A stretch of DNA of 64,000 bases from Sphaerisporangium sp. TRM90804 (GCF_029846175.1 NZ_JARWAC010000022.1:1-64000), one strand, 5' to 3'; counted from the stretch's first letter, positions 1 through 8,668 are shown. Translations and numbers: made by a program. Notes: a model not told the origin generated them from the sequence alone.

Positions 1-82
1 CGGGGTGTGTGAACACCAGGGCCGCGACAGCGGACAGCACTACGGCGCAGGCACCGGCCAGCGCCGCGATCGTTCGCTTCAT
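1..82 (-). CDS. Partial secreted protein, N-terminus only
   Basis: Only the first 27 codons are inside the window. They encode a basic start (MKRTIAALAG) followed by an Ala/Val-rich hydrophobic stretch ending in VFTHP, which is a typical Sec signal peptide. An AGGAG ribosome site lies about 6 bases before the ATG at 82-80. The mature protein lies outside the window, so no function can be given. It is transcribed leftward from the same intergenic region that follows the gene at 446-1282. Confidence 0.7.
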   Translation of the reverse strand, partial: MKRTIAALAGACAVVLSAVAALVFTHP

Positions 83-445
83 CCGCTCTCCTTTGGTCGA
101 CGATGTCGGTTTCTTCTCTGCCTGGCACACGGGACCACGTCGCCACCGAGCTCGCGGGGGGTCTCGCCGCACGCCGGTATAGAGGCGGGCTCACACCGTG
201 GTCAAGGCACCACCGGACGGCCGTGACGGCACACGCCCGGGGACCACGTCAATCCCCTGCATATCAAGCTACTTGCTATACAGGCCCTTGATATGGGACA
301 CGAAACTTTCACCCGAGGGACCGCACGTTATCGCCCTCCCCGCGCCCCCTCGGCCGCACTCCCTCGCGCCCGCCGGCGACGGTGCCCGCGGCGCGTCCGG
401 GCTACCTGGCGTGCCGCCTGGACGCGGTGCGGCGGACGGGAATGA
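83..445. promoter_or_regulatory. Intergenic region with AT-rich inverted repeat
   Basis: This gene-free stretch separates two minus-strand genes. It contains a perfect 8-bp inverted repeat, ATATCAAG at 261-268 and CTTGATAT at 297-304, around an AT-rich 28-base spacer in otherwise GC-rich DNA. This is probably the promoter or operator of the truncated gene at 1-82. No clear -35/-10 pair with 16-18 base spacing could be assigned. Confidence 0.35.
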
Positions 446-1282
446 TCATCTCTTGGAGAGGCCGCGGCGGCGCAGCCGAAGGCCGGTGGCCGCGGCGCAC
501 AGGAGCAGGGAGCCCGCCGCCACCAGGGCTCGGCCGTCGGGGCCGGTCGTACCGCCGCCGCCGGTGTCGGCGCCGCCGGAGGGGGTCTTGAGCACTCCGC
601 CGCTCACCGTCGAGAAGGTCTCGGAGGCGGTCACGGTGGCCGTGACGGTGGGGGCCGGGGTTCTGGGCGTCGGCGTGGGACTGGAGGGGGTCGGGGTGGG
701 AGTGGAGGGGGTCGGGTCGGGCGTCTGGCCGGCCGCGGTGACGGTGAGCGGGTGGGTCGTGAGCGCGCCGGGGTTCTGGACGTCGCATTCGATGAACGGC
801 TCGTTCGGCCGTGACCCGAAGTTCATGGCGGCGGCCTTCACCGAGGCCCTGCCCGCGTTGCGCGAGGTCGTCCTCATCGGGACCGAGTCCAGTGGTAGCG
901 GGATGATCTCGCCCGCCTCGACGGGGAGGAGCTCGCCGACTCCCGTGGCGGAGGTGAGGGCGGGGAGTCCGCTGATGGACGCGTACGCGTACAGCTTCGT
1001 GCCAGTCGGCAGCCCGGCGGCGGGTGCTCTGAGGCCGGCACCCTGCGCGTAGGTGCCCCGCCAGCCGATGGTCATCGGCTGGTCGGTGACGGCGTCCGTG
1101 GGAATGGTCAGTTCGACGTCGACCATGACGGATTGCTTCTCGGCTACTCCGTCGGTTGTGCACAGATATTCCACGATATCGGTGGCTATGACGGTATTAG
1201 CCGGTGCCGCGTGCGCCGGTTGCCATAAAACAGCCATACCGCCGATGAGGGCAGCGAGTGGAACGATCACAGCGAGGCGCAC
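446..1282 (-). CDS. Secreted cell-surface protein with Pro/Thr stalk and C-terminal membrane anchor
   Basis: 278 aa. An N-terminal signal peptide (MRLAVIVPLAALIGG, cleavage near AHA-APA) is followed by a domain of about 160 residues that I do not recognise, with two cysteines (EYLCTT, IECDV). Then comes a stalk of TPTP/SPTP repeats, a Gly-rich linker, a hydrophobic helix (ALVAAGSLLLCAAATGL) and a basic RLRRRG tail. The layout is that of a wall-spanning, membrane-anchored actinomycete surface protein. No LPxTG sorting motif is visible, so anchoring by the C-terminal helix is the likelier mode. Function unknown. Confidence 0.75.
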   Translation of the reverse strand: MRLAVIVPLAALIGGMAVLWQPAHAAPANTVIATDIVEYLCTTDGVAEKQSVMVDVELTIPTDAVTDQPMTIGWRGTYAQGAGLRAPAAGLPTGTKLYAYASISGLPALTSATGVGELLPVEAGEIIPLPLDSVPMRTTSRNAGRASVKAAAMNFGSRPNEPFIECDVQNPGALTTHPLTVTAAGQTPDPTPSTPTPTPSSPTPTPRTPAPTVTATVTASETFSTVSGGVLKTPSGGADTGGGGTTGPDGRALVAAGSLLLCAAATGLRLRRRGLSKR

Positions 1283-1624
1283 AACCGAACTCCAGATACG
1301 ACAGACAGGGGCAAGAACGAGACGAGCGGTGAGCGTGCCCGGTTGACGCCGCGCGCCATTTCTTCGGCCGTCATTTCGCGGTCCAAGCCCGATAAATCCC
1401 GCTCATCACCTAATCCGCGTCATCTGCGCTGTTTCCGGGACACCGGCCGGACGGCTACACGAGGGCGTCGGCAACACGTGGGAAAGCGCTGGTGGTCTCG
1501 CGCGTGTCTCACGTGAGGCGGTGCTACGTTCTGCGATCGCTCGACCACAGTGAGCTTTACGCTCCTCCGGTCGCGCGCTCGCTTAGGGGCGGGCGCGTGA
1601 CCCCCGACAGCACTTGGAGAACGC
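1283..1624. promoter_or_regulatory. Divergent promoter region with CTCACGTGAG palindrome
   Basis: About 340 bases between the divergent surface-protein gene and SGNH hydrolase gene. A perfect 10-bp palindrome, CTCACGTGAG, sits at 1508-1517, roughly 110 bases upstream of the hydrolase start. The first half is relatively AT-rich. No consensus promoter pair could be assigned with confidence. Confidence 0.3.
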
Positions 1625-2788
1625 ATGAGACCACGCAGGATCAGGAGATGGGTGCCGGTGCTCGGTGCCTTCGCGGCGCTGGGGCTGGTGGCCTCGGTGT
1701 CGACGGCGGTCGCCGATGCTCGTCGTGGGGAGCCGCTCCAGTGGGTGGTTCTGGGGGACTCCTATACGGCGGGGGCCATTCCGGCGGCCAGCAGCAAGCC
1801 CGGGGGGCGCTTGAACGATCCGCCGCATTTCCGCGACGGGGCGGTGGGGGCCGAGACGCGGAGTGGGTGTGACCAGACCGACCTGTCGTACCCCTACCGG
1901 GTCGACGCCGCCCTCGGGGAGAAGGGGGAGGGGCTGGTCAAGCTCACGGCGAACGTGAGCTGCGGTGGTGCGCAGATCAAGCACATCCAGGCCGAGCGGC
2001 AGACGCCCTACGGGCAGAACATCCCCGGGCTGTCCAAGCCGGACCACCTGTTCTTCCCGACCGACCCGGACGCCGACGCGACCTCGCTCGCCTTCCCCAA
2101 GGTCGAGCGGGTTCAGCTCGACGCGGTGACCGGCGACACGCGGCTGGTGACCGTCGGCATCGGGGGCAACAGCCTCGGGTTCGCGCCCATCATCGCCAAG
2201 TGCATGGAGCTCGGCGCCGCCACCGGCGACGAGGGCGCTCCCTGCAGCGCCCACTTCACCGAAGCCTCCGCCGACGTGGAGACCATCACGCGGCGCCTGG
2301 AGCGGGTGGCAGCCGAGTACCGGGTGATGCTGGACCAGATCAAGGCCAAGGCCCACCCCGAGGCGAAGATTCTGGCGATCGGGTACCCGTTCATCATCCC
2401 CGAGGACGACCAGATCAGCCGGTGCATGTGGGGGAGGCCTGAGGAGAACCTGATCTCGCTGCACCACTTCGCCAGCGTCACCCACGACGACCTCAGATGG
2501 TTGCGCGACTCGGTGCTCAAGCCGCTGAACTCCGTCATCGCCCAGGCCGCCGCCGACGAGGGGGCGCACTTCGTCGACCTGTACGGGCTGGGCGCCCCCG
2601 GCCACCACGTGTGCGGGCAGACCGGGGTCGGGCAGGACGAGGCGTGGGTCGAGGGCCTCATCGACCAGCACGTCTACGTCCCCGTCATCACCCGGTGGCC
2701 GCGCGGCGCGCTGGTCCACCCCAACGCCAAGGGCCACGAGCAGGCGGCGACGGCCGTCATCGCCAAGATCCGCGAGCTGCTGACCTGA
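1625..2788 (+). CDS. Secreted SGNH/GDSL-family hydrolase (lipase/esterase-like)
   Basis: 387 aa with an N-terminal signal peptide (basic RPRRIRR then a hydrophobic core ending near AVADA). The SGNH blocks are visible: block I VVLGDSYTAG with the nucleophile Ser, block III GIGGNSLGF, and block V HPNAKGHEQA with the catalytic His. Several cysteines suggest disulfides, as in Streptomyces-type secreted lipases and esterases of this family. The ATG follows GGAG at a 6-base spacing. Substrate cannot be read from sequence. The gene is monocistronic and convergent with the pyruvate decarboxylase gene, with a hairpin between them. Confidence 0.85.
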   Translation: MRPRRIRRWVPVLGAFAALGLVASVSTAVADARRGEPLQWVVLGDSYTAGAIPAASSKPGGRLNDPPHFRDGAVGAETRSGCDQTDLSYPYRVDAALGEKGEGLVKLTANVSCGGAQIKHIQAERQTPYGQNIPGLSKPDHLFFPTDPDADATSLAFPKVERVQLDAVTGDTRLVTVGIGGNSLGFAPIIAKCMELGAATGDEGAPCSAHFTEASADVETITRRLERVAAEYRVMLDQIKAKAHPEAKILAIGYPFIIPEDDQISRCMWGRPEENLISLHHFASVTHDDLRWLRDSVLKPLNSVIAQAAADEGAHFVDLYGLGAPGHHVCGQTGVGQDEAWVEGLIDQHVYVPVITRWPRGALVHPNAKGHEQAATAVIAKIRELLT

Positions 2789-2863
2789 CGACCCGCTATC
2801 CGGGGACGTCCTGCGGCGGGGCGGCGGGCGATGGCCGGCGCCGAGCCGCGCCGCCCCGAGGAC

Positions 2864-2891
2864 GATCACCGGCGTCGCCGCGCCGGTGATC
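2864..2891. terminator. Bidirectional hairpin between convergent genes
   Basis: Perfect 11-bp inverted repeat (GATCACCGGCG at 2864-2874, CGCCGGTGATC at 2881-2891) with a 6-base loop, between the 3' ends of the SGNH hydrolase gene and the leftward pyruvate decarboxylase gene. No T-run follows, as is usual for high-GC actinomycete terminators. Confidence 0.6.
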
Positions 2892-3000
2892 CCCCGGGTC
2901 CATAGCCGGTGGCGCCGCCTCGATGACCGGCAGCACGTCGCTGCCGGTGTCGCCGTCCGGCCTCGCCGGTCGGCGGACGGCCGGGCCGGCTCCTCGGGCG

Positions 3001-4698
3001 CTACCCCTGGTGGGGTGGGCGCGCGTTGGCCTCGGCCACCTTGGATCCCCACTCGAGCAGTTGGCGACTGCAGTCGTCGTGCTCGATGCGGCACTCGACG
3101 AGCACGGGGCCGCCACGGTGGCCGCGGGCCCTCTCGACGGCCGAGGCCAGCTCTCCCGCCGTCGCCGCAACGAGGCCGAGGCCGTGGCCGTCCTCGGCGT
3201 TCCAGGCGGCGACGAGGCCCGCGTAGTCCCAGTTCTTGATGTAGTTGTACGGGCCGTCGTGGATCTCCGACTCGACGACGTACCCGCGGTTGTTGACGAG
3301 GAGGATGAGCATCTCCCGGCCGTGCCGGATGATGTTCGCCACCTCCTGGGCGGTCAGCTGGAACGAGCCGTCGCCGATGACGGAGATGAGCCGCCTGCGA
3401 GGTTCCAGGCCCATCGCGTAGCCGAAGCTCGCCGGGACGGCCCAGCCGATCGATCCCCACTGCATCTCGATCTCGAATCGCGCGCCCCCGGGCAGGCGGG
3501 TGTACATCCCGTTGAACCAGGAGTCGCCGGTCTCCACGAGCAAGGTCGTCTTCGCGTCGAGCTCCCGCTCGACCTGCCGCCACAGCTCGGCCCGGGTCAG
3601 CGCGGAATCGGGGCCGGCGGAGGGCGTGGGCGCGGCCTCGCCGTCCGGCCCTCCCGTCTCGCGCCGGTACTGCTCCAGGGTGGCGGCGTTCGGGCTCACC
3701 TTCCCGCCCACGGTCGAGAGGAAGTCGGCCAGCGCGACACCGGTGCATTCGGCGTCAGGGAACCGGACCCGGCCGGGCTGGGCGTCGATCAGGCGCTCCC
3801 GTGGCGGCAGGGCCGTCCAGCCGACGGTCGTGTAGTCGGTGAACATCGGCCCGGCGGCGACGATCAGGTCGGCCCAGTCGACGATGGGCTCGCAGCCCGG
3901 GGTGCTCACCCCGCCCCAGTAGATGCCGATGTACTGCGGATGGTCCTCGGGGAACAGGCTCTTGGCGTCCGGCATGACCGCCACCGCGCAGCCCAGGGCT
4001 TCGGCGAGTTCGCGGAAGGCGCCGACCGCGCCGAAGGAGCGCAGGTGGACGCCGGCCAGCAGAAGCGGCCGCTTGGCCCGCCCGATCAGGGCGGCCGCCC
4101 GCTCGACTGCCGCGTCCAGAGCGCGGGAGCCGCCGGACCACCGGGGGGCCTCGAACGGCCCGGGCGCCGGACATGGGGCGTCGGAGAGGTTGCACGCGAT
4201 CTCGATGTAGGCGGGCTTGCGCTCGCGCAGCGCGGTGCCGATCGCGTGGTCGATCATGGACGGCGCGTCGTCGGCGTGAAGCACCCTGACGGCCGCGCAG
4301 GTGACATGCCGGAACATCTCGTACTGGTACGAGAAGTCGTGGGTGCCGATCGTGTGATGGAGGAGGTGGCCGGCTGCGGCGTCGTTGGTGTTGGGCCCGG
4401 ATGAGACGAGGATCACCGGCAGCCTTTCGGCATAGGCCCCGGCCACGCCGTTGAGCGCGGAGAACGCCCCCACGTTGAACGTGGTGACCACCGCTCCGCA
4501 TCCGTTGACCCGCGCGTATCCCTCCGCGGCGTAGGCCGCGTTGAGCTCGTTGCAGCAGCCGACCTGCTCGATGTCCTCATGCGCCAGGAGCTCGTCGAGC
4601 AGGATGAGGTTGTAGTCTCCCGGGACCACGAAATAGTGCTTCAGCCCTATCTGCTCGAACCGGGTGGCGAGATAACTTCCCACGGTGAAGTCACCCAT
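3001..4698 (-). CDS. pdc: Pyruvate decarboxylase (ThDP-dependent)
   Basis: 565 aa, full length for the family. It should convert pyruvate to acetaldehyde and CO2 in the cytosol. All hallmark residues of Zymomonas-type enzymes are present: GDYN near residue 28, the ThDP-activating Glu in CNELNAAY (about 51), the His pair in HLLHHTIG (114-115), the ThDP motif GDGSFQLTAQE, and the catalytic-site Glu in VVESEIHDGPY. The C-terminal third, including NWDYAGL, resembles Zymomonas PDC closely enough to favour pyruvate over indolepyruvate as substrate. The start chosen at 4698 (MGDFTVGSYL) matches the family N-terminus. The upstream ATG/GTG at 4740 adds a basic tail with no ribosome site. No alcohol dehydrogenase is adjacent. 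Confidence 0.85.
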   Translation of the reverse strand: MGDFTVGSYLATRFEQIGLKHYFVVPGDYNLILLDELLAHEDIEQVGCCNELNAAYAAEGYARVNGCGAVVTTFNVGAFSALNGVAGAYAERLPVILVSSGPNTNDAAAGHLLHHTIGTHDFSYQYEMFRHVTCAAVRVLHADDAPSMIDHAIGTALRERKPAYIEIACNLSDAPCPAPGPFEAPRWSGGSRALDAAVERAAALIGRAKRPLLLAGVHLRSFGAVGAFRELAEALGCAVAVMPDAKSLFPEDHPQYIGIYWGGVSTPGCEPIVDWADLIVAAGPMFTDYTTVGWTALPPRERLIDAQPGRVRFPDAECTGVALADFLSTVGGKVSPNAATLEQYRRETGGPDGEAAPTPSAGPDSALTRAELWRQVERELDAKTTLLVETGDSWFNGMYTRLPGGARFEIEMQWGSIGWAVPASFGYAMGLEPRRRLISVIGDGSFQLTAQEVANIIRHGREMLILLVNNRGYVVESEIHDGPYNYIKNWDYAGLVAAWNAEDGHGLGLVAATAGELASAVERARGHRGGPVLVECRIEHDDCSRQLLEWGSKVAEANARPPHQG

Positions 4699-4896
4699 GG
4701 TTACCCGTCCTTGTCCTCGACGGCGTTGCGCGGGCATCACACCCGCGCGAAACTACAGCACCGTCGCGACGGCGGATGAAATCCCCATCCGACCTCAACC
4801 GAACATGGCGGGGAATTTCCCGGAACCCGGCGGAAGCTCGCTCCGAATTCACCGCCTTTCGTGAAATGTCAGGCTTCCTGCGGGGATCGCGGCCGG

Positions 4897-5022
4897 GGGC
4901 CGGGCAGCGAGTGAGGCGCAGCCTCGGGCCGGGCAGTCGTCCATGACGCGGCGCGACCCCGGGCCGGTAGCCGTCCACGACGCGGCGCGGCCCAGGGCCG
5001 GGCGGCCGTCCATAACACGGTG
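4897..5022. repeat. Imperfect 34-35 bp tandem repeat, about 3.5 units
   Basis: Units begin with GGGCCGG at 4897 (partial), 4926, 4961 and 4995. The period is 35 then 34 bases, and the core reads GTCCATGACGCGGCGCG with substitutions. It occupies the 479-base intergenic space (4699-5177) between divergent pdc and the protease gene. A second duplication follows, with CACCCCGAGGA occurring near 5082 and 5160. No other feature was seen in this space. Confidence 0.55.
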
Positions 5023-5177
5023 GTAGGGGAGAACTGGCGTATCCCCGGCGGGGCCCGCCGAGGTTACCTTGGCGGGAGCCCCACCCCGAGGACTCCATGG
5101 GTCATCGGCGTCACCTCGCCGGTGATCCCCTTGGTGCGCCTCGCCGGTGGTCACCCCCCACCCCGAGGAGACCCCCG

Positions 5178-5753
5178 ATGCACCTGCGAAGGATCCTTCG
5201 CACCGTCTCAGCCCTGGTCATGGGGCTGGCCTTCCTGGTCACCGTGTCGCCCGCCCCTGCGGCGACCGCGCACACCGGCGCCGCCTCGGCGAGCGCGGCG
5301 CGTGTGCTCCGGTACGACGCCAGCCGGGCCGCCGAGTTCCGCAGCGTGGTGGACCAGGCCGCGCAGGTCTGGAACGCCAGCGTCACCAACGTCCGGCTCG
5401 TGGCGGGCACGCCCGCCGACTTCGTCGTCCTGGCCGACAACGGCTGGCCCCGCGCGAGGGTCACCAGCCTGGGCCGGGGCACCATCTGGATGGGCCGGGA
5501 GGCGACCGCCCAGGGGTACTACCCGCTGCGCATCGCCACCCACGAGATCGGCCACATCCTCGGCCTGCCCGACCGGCGCACCGGCCGCTGCACCGATCTG
5601 ATGTCGGGCTCCAGCGCCCCGGTGAGCTGCACCAACGCCAACCCCAGCTCGGCCGAGCGCAGTGAGGTCAACGCCAACTTCGCCGGCTCCACCCCGCTCG
5701 TCCAGTTCGACAAGCTCTACGTCGACCGCCCCGCCCCGGCCCCCGCCCGGTAA
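5178..5753 (+). CDS. snpA: Snapalysin-like secreted zinc protease (peptidase M7)
   Basis: 191 aa. The signal peptide ends near ATAHTGA, followed by a small catalytic domain with the extended zinc motif HEIGHILGLPD (HExxHxxGxxD), the signature of snapalysin, the Streptomyces small neutral protease. Four cysteines after the motif (GRCTD, VSCTN) suggest a disulfide. The ATG at 5178 is preceded by GAGGAG at 7 bases, which decides the start over an upstream in-frame ATG at 5097. No LysR-type snpR activator gene is adjacent, unlike the Streptomyces locus. The protein should degrade extracellular protein. Confidence 0.85.
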   Translation: MHLRRILRTVSALVMGLAFLVTVSPAPAATAHTGAASASAARVLRYDASRAAEFRSVVDQAAQVWNASVTNVRLVAGTPADFVVLADNGWPRARVTSLGRGTIWMGREATAQGYYPLRIATHEIGHILGLPDRRTGRCTDLMSGSSAPVSCTNANPSSAERSEVNANFAGSTPLVQFDKLYVDRPAPAPAR

Positions 5754-5768
5754 CGACCCCGCCGACCG

Positions 5769-5796
5769 AGTGAGGGCCGGGCCGACGGCCCTCACT
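5769..5796 (+). terminator. Terminator hairpin after snapalysin gene
   Basis: Perfect 11-bp stem, AGTGAGGGCCG at 5769-5779 with CGGCCCTCACT at 5786-5796 and a 6-base loop, starting 15 bases after the stop. It also lies beyond the 3' end of the convergent transglycosylase gene, so it may serve both. Confidence 0.65.
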
Positions 5797-5872
5797 CCCG
5801 GGCCCGTCTCCCGTCACGACCGGGAAGGCCGGACGCCGGACGCCCGCCCCGACGCCCGCCTCGACGCACGGC

Positions 5873-7003
5873 TCAGGGGCCGGTGAGGCGGCGTTCGCCG
5901 GTCGTGGTGAGGACGAAGACCTGCCAGTTGTAGTACGCGTAGTAGTTGCGCGGATCGCGTTTGATCTGGCGGGCGTGCAGGAGGATGGCGTTCACGTACG
6001 CCTGGGACGGGTTGTAGGCGTGCAGGGCCCGCTGGTAGTCGCGGGGGGCGCCGGAGGCGCGCAGGTAGTTGGCGGCGGCCATGACGGCGTCCCTGGGGTC
6101 CTGGATGTCGCCGCCCAGGCCGTACGCCTTCCACGTCGCGGGCATGAACTGCATCGGCCCCTGGGCGCCGGCGTGGCTTGCCGACTTCACCCGGGCGAAC
6201 TTGGTCTCGGCGAACATCACCGCCGCCAGGATCTCCCACTCGACGCCGAACCGGCGCTCGGCCTTGCGGAACAGCTCCAGCAGGGCGCCCGCGGGCGGCG
6301 GGTCCTGCACCTTGAAGGTCGCCGAGCCCTTGATGGGGCGGGCCAGGGCCAGCAGCTCCTGGATGGCGGCGGTGTTGTCCCTCGCCTCCTTGGCGAGCTT
6401 CGCGGGCAGCGCGGCGAACGCGCGCGCGGCCACCTTGGGGTGGCGGGCGGCGTACCGGTAGATGCGCTGCTGGTGCAGCGCCAGGAGCACGACGGGCTCC
6501 GGCGGGGCGCCTTTCGCCGGGTCGCCGTCCTTGGTCCAGGCGTCGACGGCGTCGTGCAGCGCCCGCGTCGTCGTGTGCAGGGCCTCCGCCAGCTTGGGGG
6601 CGGTCTGCGGGATGCGCGCGTCGGGATCGGGCAGGGCGTCGGGTTCCGGCGCGGACGAGGCGGCGGGACGGGTCTCGGTCGCCGCCGAGGACGGCGGGGC
6701 CGCGGCCGGCGCGGCCGGCTCGCGCTCGGCCGCCGGGTTCGCGCAGCCGCACACCGCTGCCGCGGCGACGGCGAGGGCCGCGCCCAGCGAGACGACCCGC
6801 GCCCCGGCGCCCCGGACCGCGGCCCCTGGTGGCGCGAAGCGGGTCACGAATCCCCCGGCGGGTGCGGTGGCCGGCGTGCCCGGTGGCGTGGCGGGTGTCG
6901 CGAATCCTCTGCCCGGGGTAGTGGTGCCGGTCGGGGCCGGGCGAGGGGAGGGCTTCGCCGGTCGTCGTTCGCGGTTCGCGGTCGCGTCGGTGGCTGCCTT
7001 CAT
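5873..7003 (-). CDS. Lytic transglycosylase domain protein (SLT fold), exported
   Basis: 376 aa. A long basic, Pro/Ala-rich N-terminus (about 65 residues) precedes a hydrophobic segment ALAVAAAAVCGCANP that looks like a lipoprotein signal with a Cys at the end. A low-complexity linker and a helical region follow. The C-terminal SLT domain has the catalytic Glu in MFAETKFARVKS, then GAQGPMQFMPATW and the AYNPS motif. It should cleave peptidoglycan glycan strands to anhydro-muropeptides. The unusually long N-terminus may mean the true start is internal, but no better ribosome site was found. Confidence 0.8.
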   Translation of the reverse strand: MKAATDATANRERRPAKPSPRPAPTGTTTPGRGFATPATPPGTPATAPAGGFVTRFAPPGAAVRGAGARVVSLGAALAVAAAAVCGCANPAAEREPAAPAAAPPSSAATETRPAASSAPEPDALPDPDARIPQTAPKLAEALHTTTRALHDAVDAWTKDGDPAKGAPPEPVVLLALHQQRIYRYAARHPKVAARAFAALPAKLAKEARDNTAAIQELLALARPIKGSATFKVQDPPPAGALLELFRKAERRFGVEWEILAAVMFAETKFARVKSASHAGAQGPMQFMPATWKAYGLGGDIQDPRDAVMAAANYLRASGAPRDYQRALHAYNPSQAYVNAILLHARQIKRDPRNYYAYYNWQVFVLTTTGERRLTGP

Positions 7004-7104
7004 ATCGAAGGAATCTACAACCGCCGTCGCGCGCGGCCGTCGAACACGCCGCGCGGGCTTGCGCCTGACGCGGCGTGAGGTTCTAACGTCGTGAGGGTGG
7101 TCGC

Positions 7105-7851
7105 ATGAGCGGGGCCGGGCGGCGGTGGAAGGTCGGTGAGCTGGCGCGGGCGACCGGCCTGACGGTCCGCGCGCTGCACTACTTCGACCAGATAGGGGTG
7201 CTGTGCCCGTCCGAGCGGTCCACGGCCGGGCACCGCGTGTACACGGCCGGGGACGTCAGACGGTTGTACCGGGTGCTCGCCCTGCGCGACCTCGGGCTGC
7301 CGCTCGGCGCGGTGGCCCGGGTCCTCGACGGCCCGGCCGCCGGCCTGGAGCCGGTGGTGCGGGAGAACCTCGCGCGGGTGGACCGGCGGCTCGCCGTCCA
7401 CCGGCGGTCGCGCCGCCGCCTGGTGGCGCTGCTGGACGCGATGGCGGCGACGCGCGACCCCTCGATCGACCGGTTGCTCGACGACATGGAGGCGATGATG
7501 GAAAGCGGCTACTTCACCCCCGGACAGCTCACCCGGTTGAAGGCCCGTCACCGGACGCTCGGCGACGAGGGCCTGGCCGGCTGGCAGCGGGAGTGGGCGG
7601 ACATCGCCGAGGAGGTCAGGGGGCACATCGCCAACGGCGTCGACCCGGCCGCCCCGGCCGCGCAGGCCACGGCCGCGCGGTGGAGCGCGTTCACGCACCG
7701 CCTGACCGGCGGCGACAGGAGCGTCCTGTCGGCGATGTACGCCAAGCTGGACGGCAAGGGCCCCGAGGCGGCCACCCGCGGAGTCGTCGACACCCAGGTG
7801 TGGGACTACATCCGGCGCGCCTTCGCGGTCGGCTACGGCCCCGCGGACTGA
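7105..7851 (+). CDS. MerR-family regulator with TipAS-like C-terminal domain
   Basis: 248 aa. The N-terminal winged-helix and wing are typical MerR (KVGELARATGLTVRALHYFDQIGVL, with HRVYTAGDVRRLYRV following). The helical C-terminal part (from about residue 130) matches the TipAS antibiotic-recognition fold in length and pattern, so it probably senses a small molecule and activates a promoter with a long spacer. Two direct CGTGAGG repeats upstream (7074-7080 and 7090-7096) could be its own binding site, since MerR genes are often autoregulated. Convergent with the tetR gene that follows. Confidence 0.8.
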   Translation: MSGAGRRWKVGELARATGLTVRALHYFDQIGVLCPSERSTAGHRVYTAGDVRRLYRVLALRDLGLPLGAVARVLDGPAAGLEPVVRENLARVDRRLAVHRRSRRRLVALLDAMAATRDPSIDRLLDDMEAMMESGYFTPGQLTRLKARHRTLGDEGLAGWQREWADIAEEVRGHIANGVDPAAPAAQATAARWSAFTHRLTGGDRSVLSAMYAKLDGKGPEAATRGVVDTQVWDYIRRAFAVGYGPAD

Positions 7852-7883
7852 CGGCCGGTCGGCCGCCGGGCCACCGCCGTGCG

Positions 7884-8540
7884 TCAGTCGGTGCGCCGTT
7901 CGCGGGGGTGGCCATCGCGGCCCTTCAGCAGGCGCAGGGCGCCGCTGGAGAAGGCGACGAGGACGTCGAGGGTCTCCTCGACGTCGGTGAGGCGGCCCTC
8001 GATGTGGCCGACGGCGAAGGTGTTGGTGAGGGTGTTGAGGCCTTCGGCGACCATCTCCAGGCGGCGGCGGGAGGGCTCGTCGTCCGCGGTGTAGCCGAGG
8101 GCGGCCAGGTCGGCGGCGAGGTGGTCGCGGTAGGCGATGGCCGTCCTGGCGGCGAACTCCTTGAGCGGGGACGAAGGGTCGTGCAGGGCGCGCATGCGGA
8201 TGCGGAGCAGCTCCGGGTGGCGGATGATCGCCTCCAGCGGGATGCGGAAGGTGTCGCGGTGCCGTTCGCGGTCGCTGGGCGCCTCCCGCGCCCGGCGGCG
8301 CGCCTCGCGCATGGACGCGCGGAGCTGCTCGCCGTAGTGCTCGCTGACCGCCCGGAGCAGATCCTGCTTGTCCTTGAAGTGGACGTAGAAGCTCGACTGC
8401 GCGATGCCCGCCACCCGGGCGATCTTCACCGTCGTGAGGCCCGCCTCGCCCTCGTCGTCCAGGATCGCCAGCGCCGCCCGGATCAGCCGGCGCCGCGTCC
8501 GGTCTTTGGCCTCGCTCCTGGTCAGCGGTGTGCTGCTCAC
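7884..8540 (-). CDS. TetR-family regulator of the adjacent peptide transporter
   Basis: 218 aa from the GTG at 8540, which has GAGGAG 6 bases upstream. An earlier GTG at 8558 lacks a site. The HTH is clear (GLTTVKIARVAGIAQSSFYVHFKDKQDLL). The C-terminal ligand domain is unremarkable. It is divergent from the ABC transporter operon at 8669, and a perfect palindrome sits between them, so it most likely represses both itself and the transporter until a ligand binds. Confidence 0.85.
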   Translation of the reverse strand: MSSTPLTRSEAKDRTRRRLIRAALAILDDEGEAGLTTVKIARVAGIAQSSFYVHFKDKQDLLRAVSEHYGEQLRASMREARRRAREAPSDRERHRDTFRIPLEAIIRHPELLRIRMRALHDPSSPLKEFAARTAIAYRDHLAADLAALGYTADDEPSRRRLEMVAEGLNTLTNTFAVGHIEGRLTDVEETLDVLVAFSSGALRLLKGRDGHPRERRTD

Positions 8541-8614
8541 GTCTCGCTCCTCGTTCACCCGCGATGGTACGGCGGGACCCCGCCCACTCTCCCCCGTAGG
8601 CCCTTGTGAGTTCT

Positions 8615-8638
8615 TTCACCGATAGTAGTATCGGTGAA
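8615..8638. promoter_or_regulatory. Palindromic TetR operator
   Basis: Perfect inverted repeat TTCACCGATA at 8615-8624 and TATCGGTGAA at 8629-8638 with a 4-base GTAG spacer. It lies in the 128-base gap between divergent tetR and the substrate-binding protein gene, and matches the size and symmetry of TetR operators. Confidence 0.7.
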
Positions 8639-8668
8639 TCGCTCTCGGGGGACGGGAGAGAGGTACGG

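Noticed and set aside
1583-3748. Very long open reading frame on the minus strand across the SGNH hydrolase gene
   Set aside because: High GC leaves the antisense frames open. It has no recognisable domain, runs through a terminator hairpin and is opposite to a clear SGNH protein and part of pdc.
4926-5022. CRISPR-like periodic repeats
   Set aside because: The units are directly adjacent with no unique spacers, and drift in sequence. It is an ordinary tandem repeat, and no cas gene is in the window.
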